DNA of 20,212 nt, from IMG/VR virus record IMGVR_UViG_3300042549_004147, positions 1-20,212 of that record; one strand, given 5' to 3'. Of this stretch, positions 8,071 through 13,480 are shown one piece after another. This DNA is from a virus. The position numbers and the translations under genes were made by a program. Each line of letters opens with the position of its first letter. Position 1 is the first letter of the stretch. Below the pieces are notes generated by a model, which saw only the letters and a list, made by a program, of their open reading frames with translations, was not told where the DNA came from and made no database searches.

Positions 8071-8464
8071 TTGGTTTGATTATTTCGATTTGTAAGGTTG
8101 TATTTTGTATTTTTTCACCTCCAGAGGTTACATCTGTTTTATCACCAAACACCTTAGGGTAAAACTTTGCCATTTTCCATTTTAAAGTTTGAACTAATGT
8201 ATTATATGTTGAAGCATCAATTTCCTTAGCTATTAACATATCTCTATAATCATCCATTTCTTTTTCTAATGCTTCCGCTTTATCCTGTTGACTGTTTATA
8301 TACAACGTTCGTAATTCTTCATTATCTCGCTTCCAACGTCTGAAAGTTGACCAACTTGGGTAATTGTTATTTTTATCTAAAATACGCATTATATTGTTTC
8401 CTTGCGCTACTTCTTCGCAAATCTCAATACATAATATAAAATTATATTCGGTTAATCGTGCCAT
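8060..8464 (-). CDS. terS: Terminase small subunit
   Basis: A 134-residue protein directly before and overlapping terL. Residues about 10-47 form a helix-turn-helix (ICEEVAQGNNIMRILDKNN then SWSTFRRWKRDNEEL), of the type used to recognise the packaging site. The central part (50-105) is a charged helical segment (AEALEKEMDDYRDMLIAKE) suited to oligomer formation, followed by WKMAKFYPKVFGDKTDV, a signature frequent in small terminases ('K..P..YGDK'). The C-terminal tail is the likely contact to TerL. Small terminases diverge fast, but motif order, size and neighbour make the call solid. Confidence 0.87.
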   Translation of the reverse strand: MARLTEYNFILCIEICEEVAQGNNIMRILDKNNNYPSWSTFRRWKRDNEELRTLYINSQQDKAEALEKEMDDYRDMLIAKEIDASTYNTLVQTLKWKMAKFYPKVFGDKTDVTSGGEKIQNTTLQIEIIKPSED

Positions 8465-8482
8465 AAATACAAAGTTACAAAA

Positions 8483-8677
8483 TTAATTACAATTTTCTCT
8501 TATTCTTTTTATTTCATCATCATACTGTTTTTTAATTTGTTTAATAGCTGTTTCACTATTTCCAGTATAATGATAAGCCTGTTGATATTTATTATAAGCC
8601 TCAGCTTCTAAGTCATCACAATTTTTCGAGCAGCTTGTCATTCCAACAACTGCTAAAATCAATATTAATTTTTTCAT
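8483..8677 (-). CDS. Small lipoprotein, 64 residues
   Basis: MKKLILILAVVGMTSCSKNC is a signal peptide with lipobox and lipidation site at Cys16. The mature part is a charged helical segment (LEAEAYNKYQQAYHYTGNSE, then IKQIKKQYDDEIKRIREN) flanked by Cys20 and Cys63, which could pair to hold a helical hairpin. Such phage lipoproteins can be outer spanin subunits or superinfection-exclusion factors, but no lysis genes are visible here, so I leave the function open. The start overlaps the stop of the 32-residue membrane peptide by four bases (ATGA). It ends 18 bases before the TerS start. Confidence 0.75.
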   Translation of the reverse strand: MKKLILILAVVGMTSCSKNCDDLEAEAYNKYQQAYHYTGNSETAIKQIKKQYDDEIKRIRENCN

Positions 8678-8772
8678 ATATACTTATTATTTTTTAAAAT
8701 ATAAGCTACTAACGAAAAAAAGATACCCATCATAAACCCTATAACTATTCCTTGTGCAAAATCTTCTATCAT
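8674..8772 (-). CDS. Single-pass membrane peptide, 32 residues
   Basis: ATG at 8772, TGA at 8674-8676. MIEDFAQGIVIGFMMGIFFS continues with LVAYILKNNKYI: an acidic N-terminus, one hydrophobic helix (about 8-26) with Gly-xxx-Met-Met-Gly packing, and a basic C-terminus. It overlaps the lipoprotein start by ATGA and begins four bases after the previous small frame ends. Such packing in an operon is strong support for a translated gene. The function is unknown; it may be a holin-like or envelope-modifying peptide. Confidence 0.6.
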   Translation of the reverse strand: MIEDFAQGIVIGFMMGIFFSLVAYILKNNKYI

Positions 8773-8776
8773 AATT

Positions 8777-8863
8777 TTATGCTTTACTAATTAAAAAATT
8801 CCATAACCAAATCGCTTTTGGTCTTAAAAACTCGTATGCTATCCAAATTAAAATATATTTCAT
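8777..8863 (-). CDS. Tiny hydrophobic peptide, 28 residues
   Basis: ATG at 8863, TAA at 8777-8779. The product begins MKYILIWIAYEFLRPKAIWL and is rich in Trp and aliphatic residues, with a basic RPK kink in the middle, so it could insert in or lie on the inner membrane. It is preceded by an A/T-rich 52-base spacer and followed four bases later by the next membrane peptide ATG. The call rests on packing and composition alone. Confidence 0.45.
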   Translation of the reverse strand: MKYILIWIAYEFLRPKAIWLWNFLISKA

Positions 8864-8915
8864 AAATTTTTATTTTTAATTCTGTCCCTAATATTGTTTA
8901 AATTTGGGACTAAAC

Positions 8916-9107
8916 TTAATCAATTATACATAAATAAACAGAATCATTAGCAACGTGCTGAACTCTCATTAAATCGCCCTCACTTGGCTTTATTCCTTTA
9001 GTAGTCAATACTATTGTTTTATCTAAATGTTTATGATTTTTCATACCTAAATGAAACATTATAACCCCTACCGATGCTATCAAAATAGCTATAAATACTA
9101 CTCGCAT
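8916..9107 (-). CDS. Small membrane-anchored protein, 63 residues
   Basis: MRVVFIAILIASVGVIMFHL gives an N-terminal transmembrane anchor with no cleavage or lipobox motif. A short basic linker (GMKNHKHLDK) leads to a beta-like domain of about 35 residues (TIVLTTKGIKP, LMRVQHVANDSVYLCIID). Topology is probably N-in with the domain in the periplasm. No family was recognised. It overlaps the stop of the previous small gene by 10 bases. Its place in a run of envelope peptides just before the packaging genes suggests a shared role at the cell envelope. Confidence 0.65.
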   Translation of the reverse strand: MRVVFIAILIASVGVIMFHLGMKNHKHLDKTIVLTTKGIKPSEGDLMRVQHVANDSVYLCIID

Positions 9108-9250
9108 TTTTTATACGTTTTTATTATTATTAATATTATTATTATCATTCCAAAAATAGCGCTATAAAGTGGTAAAGTTGGAATACAATCTTTGTGGTTT
9201 GGATGCTCTATGCACCAACAATTACTTTTAGGTGGGCAAGGTGCTTTCAT
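9098..9250 (-). CDS. Cys-rich membrane peptide, 50 residues
   Basis: ATG at 9250, TAG at 9098-9100. The product starts MKAPCPPKSNCWCIEHPNHK and has Cys5, Cys11, Cys13 and Cys22 (a CPP...CWC...HPNHKDC pattern, possibly metal-binding or disulfide-rich), followed by a hydrophobic Ile-rich helix (about 31-43) and a basic end KTYKKCE. From memory, similar short 'MKAPCPP...CWC' proteins occur in other flavobacterial phages. The Ile-rich helix is encoded by an ATA/AAT repeat tract (9121-9145). It overlaps both neighbours (by 23 and 10 bases). Confidence 0.6.
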   Translation of the reverse strand: MKAPCPPKSNCWCIEHPNHKDCIPTLPLYSAIFGMIIIILIIIKTYKKCE

Positions 9251-9353
9251 CTTTTAATAATTTTCTTTTAATGTCATTTACTTTCTCTCGATTAGTACCT
9301 CTATCATAATAGTATTTTATAATCCTCTCAATTCTTTGCATTTTTGTTTTCAT
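9228..9353 (-). CDS. Small basic protein, 41 residues
   Basis: ATG at 9353, TAA at 9228-9230. The product is a basic helix (MKTKMQRIERIIKYYYDRGT, then NREKVNDIKRKLLKDES). The 'YYDRGTNREKVNDIKRKL' stretch reads like a short helix-turn-helix. It overlaps the end of the zinc protein by four bases and the start of the Cys-rich membrane peptide by 23. The function is unknown; nucleic-acid binding is only suggested by charge. Confidence 0.5.
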   Translation of the reverse strand: MKTKMQRIERIIKYYYDRGTNREKVNDIKRKLLKDESTLPT

Positions 9354-9622
9354 TTTTCTTCACATTTAGTTGAACAATATAATTCTTTTGTTAATCCTAT
9401 GCTTATAATTTTACTGCATTTATTGCATAGTGTTCCTCCAATTCCTGAATTGAACTTATGAATTGGTTTGGTTACTTCCCAATAATAATCACAATTATTT
9501 TCGTTTATATTAGGACTTTTGCAAAACCAAGACTGCCTAAATTTACTCGGTTCGGCTTTAAATCTATAGCAATTATCTTTTATATTGCAATTAATTCCTT
9601 TACAAAGTGATATATCTGGCAT
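9350..9622 (-). CDS. Cys-rich zinc-binding protein
   Basis: A 90-residue protein with two cysteine clusters. The first has Cys7, 12, 18, 34 and 44 (MPDISLCKGINCNIKDNCYR start). The second is a treble-clef-like CNKC...YCSTKC with Cys66, 69, 83 and 87. Nine cysteines in 90 residues in a cytoplasmic phage protein argue for zinc sites. Proteins starting 'MPDISLC.G..C' are frequent in Bacteroidota phages but, as far as I know, have no assigned role. The gene overlaps the upstream 43-residue frame by 23 bases and the downstream one by four. Confidence 0.7.
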   Translation of the reverse strand: MPDISLCKGINCNIKDNCYRFKAEPSKFRQSWFCKSPNINENNCDYYWEVTKPIHKFNSGIGGTLCNKCSKIISIGLTKELYCSTKCEEK

Positions 9623-9731
9623 CTTTTTTTATTTTTTTAAGTAGTTCTTTTGCTTCCTGTTTCAATTTATATTCCTGTTCATAAATCGATACTCTTTGCG
9701 TTAACGGTTTTTTAATTTTCTTATTTGCCAT
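9600..9731 (-). CDS. Small Lys-rich protein, 43 residues
   Basis: ATG at 9731, TAA at 9600-9602. MANKKIKKPLTQRVSIYEQE continues as a helix with alternating Lys and Glu (KLKQEAKELLKKIKKD). The frame has no domain that I recognise. It follows the HTH gene after a 52-base spacer holding a GC-rich palindrome and overlaps the zinc protein start by 23 bases. The absence of other coding frames in this stretch and the consistent overlaps of the whole run support translation. Confidence 0.5.
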   Translation of the reverse strand: MANKKIKKPLTQRVSIYEQEYKLKQEAKELLKKIKKDARYITL

Positions 9732-9754
9732 TTTATTTAAAATTTTAACTTATT

Positions 9755-9771
9755 ACGGCGTTAATCGCCGT
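9755..9771. repeat. GC-rich palindrome between HTH gene and small-gene run
   Basis: ACGGCG, a 5-base centre TTAAT, then CGCCGT. The 6-bp arms are almost pure GC in a very AT-rich spacer. No T-run follows on either strand (minus continues AATAAG), so it is not a canonical terminator. It could be an operator, an RNA stability hairpin or a processing site between the HTH gene and the small-gene run. Confidence 0.5.
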
Positions 9772-9783
9772 TAAAATAAATAT

Positions 9784-10251
9784 TTATAAAGCTTCCAAAA
9801 TCTTATAATCATTTATTGTAAACTCTGGCATAGGTTTATCCCAAAGCTCGTTTTTATTATCTTTTCTTAATGCTTCAATAATTCTTTTGTGATTCCATCT
9901 TTTAAAAGGTTTTTCATTCTTTTGAAGTACTTTTTTAACCCCAATATTATAAGTAATATAAGTTTTATTTAAAAGTGTTTCTTCTACTTCTTTAAATAAG
10001 TTTACATCTTTCCTGTCAAATGCTTTTTTTAATTTATTGTACTCTTTGATTTTTTTGTACATTTCTTTTCTTTGCAAATAATGATATACGGTTGCGTGGT
10101 TACATTGTAATTCCAAACAAATATCTGTTTGCTTTCTTTCTTTTAAAAGTTCCTGGTCAATATAATGACCTCTTAAATATACTAAATGCGCTTTTCTACT
10201 TTTAAATACCAAATCTATTTTAAATATTTCTTTGATTTCTGTTAGTGTCAT
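9784..10251 (-). CDS. DNA-binding protein with DnaA-domain-IV-like helix-turn-helix
   Basis: A 155-residue basic protein. Residues 20-60 read RKAHLVYLRGHYIDQELLKE, then KQTDICLELQCNHATVYHYL. This follows the layout of the DnaA C-terminal domain: a 'Y.R..y...ll' helix, a 'I...l.' turn, and the signature RDHSTVxH replaced by CNHATVYH (50-57). The rest is helical and lysine-rich (YKKIKEYNKLKKAFDRKD) with a C-terminal segment RWNHKRIIEALRKDNKNELW. There is no AAA+ domain, so it is not a DnaA. It may bind repeated sites at the phage origin or act as a repressor. It is the second gene behind the operator-bearing promoter at 10499-10529. The similarity is my reading and not database-checked. Confidence 0.6.
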   Translation of the reverse strand: MTLTEIKEIFKIDLVFKSRKAHLVYLRGHYIDQELLKERKQTDICLELQCNHATVYHYLQRKEMYKKIKEYNKLKKAFDRKDVNLFKEVEETLLNKTYITYNIGVKKVLQKNEKPFKRWNHKRIIEALRKDNKNELWDKPMPEFTINDYKILEAL

Positions 10252-10252
10252 A

Positions 10253-10465
10253 TTATTTAGCTATTAAATTAATCATTGTATTATTAAAAATTCCAAAAAC
10301 TACATTGTATAATTCTTTTAGTTCATTTTCTTTAATTCCTTTTATTTCAACTTCATAATTATTAAAGTCAAAACTTGCATTTCTTACACAAGTAGCTTTA
10401 TATCCTGAAAATCTTAAAACTTTTGCTACTTTAGTGTGTACTTTGTGTGATTGAATAGTTGTCAT
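10253..10465 (-). CDS. Small conserved-looking phage protein, 70 residues
   Basis: The start is ATG at 10465 (MTTIQSHKVHTKVAKVLRFS). A longer frame from a TTG at 10501 would start in the promoter -7 element and is rejected. The product is alpha/beta: a basic N-terminal helix, GYKATCVRNASFDFNNYEVEIKG-like strands, and a C-terminal helix. I do not recognise the family. It is the first gene of a transcript that starts near 10493, with an A/C-rich leader of about 27 bases, and it ends two bases before the HTH gene starts. Confidence 0.6.
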   Translation of the reverse strand: MTTIQSHKVHTKVAKVLRFSGYKATCVRNASFDFNNYEVEIKGIKENELKELYNVVFGIFNNTMINLIAK

Positions 10466-10498
10466 AATGTTTTGTGTTTTGTTGTTGTTATCTGAGTA

Positions 10499-10529
10499 CA
10501 AATATATAGTAATGTTTTATTATTACAAA
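10499..10529 (-). promoter_or_regulatory. Bacteroidota-type promoter for the 70-residue and HTH genes
   Basis: On the minus strand TTTG (10529-10526), a 19-base spacer and TATATTTG (10506-10499) match the Bacteroidota consensus TTTG / TAnnTTTG at optimal spacing. The expected start is near 10493, giving a leader of about 27 bases that contains AACAAAACACAAAA, also found in the leader of the 16181-17548 gene. The spacer carries a dyad operator. Confidence 0.8.
10509..10526. promoter_or_regulatory. Operator-like dyad in promoter spacer
   Basis: On the plus strand GTAATGTTTTATTATTAC: inverted half-sites GTAAT and ATTAC separated by eight bases. It fills the spacer between -33 and -7, so a bound protein would block RNA polymerase. 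The dyad at 17587-17604 is identical at 16 of 18 positions and sits at the same place in its promoter. Confidence 0.6.
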
Positions 10530-10531
10530 AA

Positions 10532-10738
10532 TTATTTCAATATATTTTCTAAAAAAGATACATTATTTTTAGTTCTGCTTGTATTCCACTCATTTACAGC
10601 ATCTTTATAAAGGCTATCAATCCACCAATGTAACTTATAAGTTCCGCTCCCTTTAAATATTAACCCATTTTTAAAGGTATGTTCTAATCTATCAGGATTG
10701 TTCTTTTTAAAGATTTCTATTTTGTCTGCTAATTTCAT
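10532..10738 (-). CDS. Small protein of unknown function, 68 residues
   Basis: The product starts MKLADKIEIFKKNNPDRLEH and includes TFKNGLIFKGSGTYKLHWWI, then a helix ending in SFLENILK. The short beta hairpin with TFKNGLIFKGSG and the tryptophan pair suggest a small folded domain; no family is recognised. It overlaps the VRR-NUC gene end by 32 bases, so translation is probably coupled, and it is the last gene of the replication transcript before the promoter at 10529. Confidence 0.55.
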   Translation of the reverse strand: MKLADKIEIFKKNNPDRLEHTFKNGLIFKGSGTYKLHWWIDSLYKDAVNEWNTSRTKNNVSFLENILK

Positions 10739-11039
10739 TTTTAAATTGTTCTAATGATCTAATTAAATAATACTCCTGATTTAATTCTTTTATTTTACTT
10801 TCAAACTCTTTTTGTTTTTGGCTTTGGATTCCAGTTTCTGTTTTTAACTCTACAAAAATAGTTTTTCCATTTAAAACAACTATCAAATCAGATACTCCTG
10901 CCATCGTTCCTGTGTTCTTAAATTTCTTATTTGAGTAGGTTGATTCGTTTGCTACTGAAAATATCAATCCTTTGCCTTTTATTTGGTAATTATTCCTAAA
11001 CCAAATTACGATTTGTTGTTGTATTTGTGCTTCTGTCAT
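10707..11039 (-). CDS. VRR-NUC domain nuclease
   Basis: A 110-residue protein that is essentially one VRR-NUC (PD-(D/E)XK) domain. An N-terminal helix (TEAQIQQQIVIWFRNN) leads to a strand region with ANESTYSNKKF. The active-site core follows: GVSDLIVVLNGKTIFVELK, with Asp51 and Glu64-x-Lys66, and then QSQKQKEFE (72-80), the conserved Q..KQ..F helix. All catalytic residues are present. Standalone phage VRR-NUC proteins are thought to act on branched or junction DNA during replication and recombination. The gene lies just downstream of the repeat-rich probable origin and the primase-helicase gene, in keeping with that. Confidence 0.88.
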   Translation of the reverse strand: MTEAQIQQQIVIWFRNNYQIKGKGLIFSVANESTYSNKKFKNTGTMAGVSDLIVVLNGKTIFVELKTETGIQSQKQKEFESKIKELNQEYYLIRSLEQFKNEISRQNRNL

Positions 11040-11044
11040 AGTTT

Positions 11045-11061
11045 GTAATATTTTTTATTAC
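11045..11061. promoter_or_regulatory. Dyad of GTAAT/ATTAC half-sites before the VRR-NUC gene
   Basis: GTAAT, seven bases, ATTAC. The half-sites are those of the operators at 10509 and 17587 with a spacing one base shorter. The dyad ends six bases before the VRR-NUC start codon. I see no TAnnTTTG on the minus strand in this gap, so it may act on translation or replication, or be part of the iteron set. Confidence 0.4.
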
Positions 11062-11123
11062 ATTTAATTCGTTTATTTTCAATACTTTAAGCCGATGTAA
11101 TATGTAATATTTTTTTTTAAAAC

Positions 11124-11142
11124 TTATATAGATTCTATATAA
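11124..11142. repeat. Perfect inverted repeat in the AT-rich core
   Basis: TTATATAGA, a single central T, then TCTATATAA: nine-base arms with no mismatch. It sits inside the A/T-only core of the probable origin and could extrude or bind a dimeric protein. A low-complexity origin for part of the arms is possible. Confidence 0.5.
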
Positions 11143-11257
11143 AAAAAACACTATTATGTATATTTATATAAATTATTATATATTATTATAAGTTTATGAT
11201 ATTTTTATATTACAATATTACAAATGGCTTTAAGTCAATGGTGGTAAGGGTTAACGT

Positions 11258-11275
11258 GTAATATAAAAATATTAC
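11258..11275. promoter_or_regulatory. Dyad of GTAAT/ATTAC half-sites in the probable origin
   Basis: GTAATATAAAAATATTAC has the same half-sites and the same eight-base spacing as the promoter operators at 10509 and 17587, with a different AT-rich centre. It is formed by two of the iterons, 11257 and 11268, in inverted orientation, which links the iterons to the operators. Confidence 0.45.
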
Positions 11276-11296
11276 ATTCATATTACAATATTACAT

Positions 11297-13480
11297 TTAA
11301 AAAGGAACTTCATCATTAATTTTCTCGTCAAATTCAGGTTTTACAAATAATTCAATACCCATCTTAACTATTCCTTTAATCCTGTATGATTTATATTCAA
11401 GCTTATTTTTTACAAAAATATCTTTTACATCGTATTTACTCACATTGATAGCTGTGTTTAAATTTAAGCTATTTAAAATGTCGCCCTGATTCATTATGCG
11501 CCTTTCGGTGTAAACATCGTTTAAATCAATCGAAAACCTATTAAAAAACAATTCCTCTACTGGCATCACTTCTATATTATTATTTGTGTTTTTTGCTAAA
11601 TAATCAATATCCTCGCTTGTGTATATTTTCCAGTCATAATTTTCGCGCCATAATTTAAAGGCTTCACGCCATAAACTATCCGTATCTAATAAAATCATTT
11701 TATTATAATCAATGGAAGTTACATTTAAGGGCAAAATACGCCTGTTTCCCGTTACATCTTTTAAAACTGACACATCGTTACTCGTTCCGCATAATGAAGC
11801 CTTACGTTTCATTTTTGAATAAAAAGCTGAATACGGTAAACGTATGTCAATTTGATTTGCATCGGCTATCTTTTTAAAATCTTTTACATCTTTTGTGGCT
11901 AATCCACCAAATTCATCATCCAGAACAATCAATCCTTTTACTAAATTATAAATAGAGTCTTTATCCTTGCTATCTATTTTATGCTCAATCAGGTATTTTT
12001 GTAGTTCTTTTGGTAGTAAGTTTCTAAAAAAAGAAGTTTTTCCAGTACCTTGTTGGATTCCACATAATACCAAAGTAAGAGGGGATACTTTTGTTTCGTG
12101 TAATGGGCTACACCAATTATGAACGCAACCAACAATCCATTTTTTAAACGCCCATCTATTATATTCGTTATTTGGTTGGATGCAATCAATGTATTTATCA
12201 ATTATCCCGTTTTCGAATTCCTTAATTTTAAAAAATTCATTTAAAGGATTAAAAGTTGGAGTAGCTTCGGAATTGATCATATCCCTAACATCTGACTTGT
12301 TTACATTAAAAGTCAAGCAGTTTTTAGCTGAAAAATAAATAGTATTTAGTTTTATGTCGTCAAGCAGTATTCCATTTAAAAATATTTCATTTGTTATTGA
12401 ATCTCTAACAGGATTAAAATTTTCAATAATAAAGTTTTTCAGCTGATTTACTTCGCTTTCTTCATTTTCTATTCCTGCTGAATAATCAAATTTTGATTCT
12501 ATTAATTCTTTAATTAGATTTTCATCTGGATTATCAATTTTTAAAACTTCAATAATATGCTTTTTAACACTTTCTATTGTTGGAGTTCCTTGCGCTTTTT
12601 GTGCAGCTACGGTTGTAATTGTTTTCTTTGTTTTGTCTGAATAAATCTCAATTCCTTCTTGTTTTACAAAGTGATAGAAAGTAGCTATTGTAACATTTCC
12701 AACTTTACAAAATTGCTTATAATGTTTTTCAATATTCTTTGCATCGTATTTAGAACCATTTTGACAAATTGCTTTAAAATAGTCTAATCCTGCTGCACCA
12801 AATTCTGAACCAATGGCAAATCCAATTTGAACGTATCTGGAATAATCATCCTGACAAAGGTCAATATTTGAAATTTTATCTAAAACAGCTGTAAAATCAT
12901 CCTTTACAAAAATGAATTTTTCCTTTTCTTTTGGTTTATCAATTTTAGATTTTGCAATAAACTTTTTCGCATTTTCATTATAAAATAAATAAGGGTCATA
13001 AGAATAATAACGAAGTCTGTTTTTATTCTTACAACTTGGATCAATTGTTAAATTAAAATTATCCCAATAGTATTGACCTAAATCATTAAATGATTCTAAA
13101 AATTTAGAAGTGTTTATTTTTACAAAAACGCAAACTCCATCGCCACCGAATGAACGATGCGAAATAAAAGTATGTTTATCATTGTTTATTTTTGTGATTG
13201 TTTCAATATCAACATTCTCATCAATATCTAAAACTATCAATCCATTTAACTCTTTTATATTGCTTTCAACTTTTGAACCTTGATTCATTATTGCGGAACC
13301 AGTAATGCATGGAGTTAGACTTTTAAACTCATTATACTTTTGTTTATCCGATTTAACGGATCGCGCGCTTAAAATAACATCCTGAAATCTTCCATTTTTA
13401 ATTGCATAGATATAATCTTTTAAATCAATGTCTATTTTATTCGTGTCTTTTACCGTTTTGTAACTGCTGAATTGTATCAT
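11297..13480 (-). CDS. Primase-helicase, VirE family
   Basis: A 727-residue replication protein with three parts. Residues 1-170 are a BT4734/VirE N-terminal-like primase domain with NGLIVLDIDE (79-88) and SHRSFGGDGVCVFVK (107-121), the strands that carry catalytic acids in this group. Residues about 195-275 are PriCT-2-like (DDYSRYVQIGFAIGSEFG ... FYHFVKQEG). From about 440 a VirE superfamily 3-type helicase follows: Walker A GIQQGTGKTS (474-483), Walker B VLDDEF (519-524), sensor LCGTSND (564-569) and TGNRRILP (577-584). It should both prime and unwind at the fork. It overlaps the upstream helicase gene by 44 bases, and its stop codon abuts the iteron region. Confidence 0.88.
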   Translation of the reverse strand: MIQFSSYKTVKDTNKIDIDLKDYIYAIKNGRFQDVILSARSVKSDKQKYNEFKSLTPCITGSAIMNQGSKVESNIKELNGLIVLDIDENVDIETITKINNDKHTFISHRSFGGDGVCVFVKINTSKFLESFNDLGQYYWDNFNLTIDPSCKNKNRLRYYSYDPYLFYNENAKKFIAKSKIDKPKEKEKFIFVKDDFTAVLDKISNIDLCQDDYSRYVQIGFAIGSEFGAAGLDYFKAICQNGSKYDAKNIEKHYKQFCKVGNVTIATFYHFVKQEGIEIYSDKTKKTITTVAAQKAQGTPTIESVKKHIIEVLKIDNPDENLIKELIESKFDYSAGIENEESEVNQLKNFIIENFNPVRDSITNEIFLNGILLDDIKLNTIYFSAKNCLTFNVNKSDVRDMINSEATPTFNPLNEFFKIKEFENGIIDKYIDCIQPNNEYNRWAFKKWIVGCVHNWCSPLHETKVSPLTLVLCGIQQGTGKTSFFRNLLPKELQKYLIEHKIDSKDKDSIYNLVKGLIVLDDEFGGLATKDVKDFKKIADANQIDIRLPYSAFYSKMKRKASLCGTSNDVSVLKDVTGNRRILPLNVTSIDYNKMILLDTDSLWREAFKLWRENYDWKIYTSEDIDYLAKNTNNNIEVMPVEELFFNRFSIDLNDVYTERRIMNQGDILNSLNLNTAINVSKYDVKDIFVKNKLEYKSYRIKGIVKMGIELFVKPEFDEKINDEVPF

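Larger units (their letters stand above)
11044..11295. repeat. AT-rich region with nine TGTAATAT/ATATTACA repeats, probable replication origin
   Basis: The 257-base gap between the VRR-NUC start and the primase-helicase stop has no gene. It holds nine copies of the octamer TGTAATAT or its complement: starts at 11044, 11096 and 11103 (TGTAATAT), 11207 and 11214 (ATATTACA), 11257 (TGTAATAT), and 11268, 11280 and 11287 (ATATTACA). Several occur as tandem pairs offset by seven bases. Between 11110 and 11207 the DNA is almost pure A/T, suitable as an unwinding element, and contains a perfect inverted repeat. The only GC-richer patch is around 11225-11257. Iterons flanking an AT-rich core next to replication genes are the classic form of a phage or plasmid origin. 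The repeats could instead, or also, be operators. Confidence 0.6.

Noticed and set aside
8884-8910. GTCCC / GGGAC inverted repeat as a terminator
   Set aside because: The stem is only five base pairs with a 17-base loop and no T-run on either strand.
8483-9107. The 63-residue anchored protein and the lipoprotein as an inner/outer spanin pair
   Set aside because: Topology would allow it, but they are not adjacent or nested, no endolysin or holin of known type is present, and the 63-residue protein lacks a long coiled coil.
11989-12201. A 70-codon minus frame inside the primase-helicase gene
   Set aside because: It overlaps the Walker A/B region of the helicase domain in another frame and shows no independent start context.
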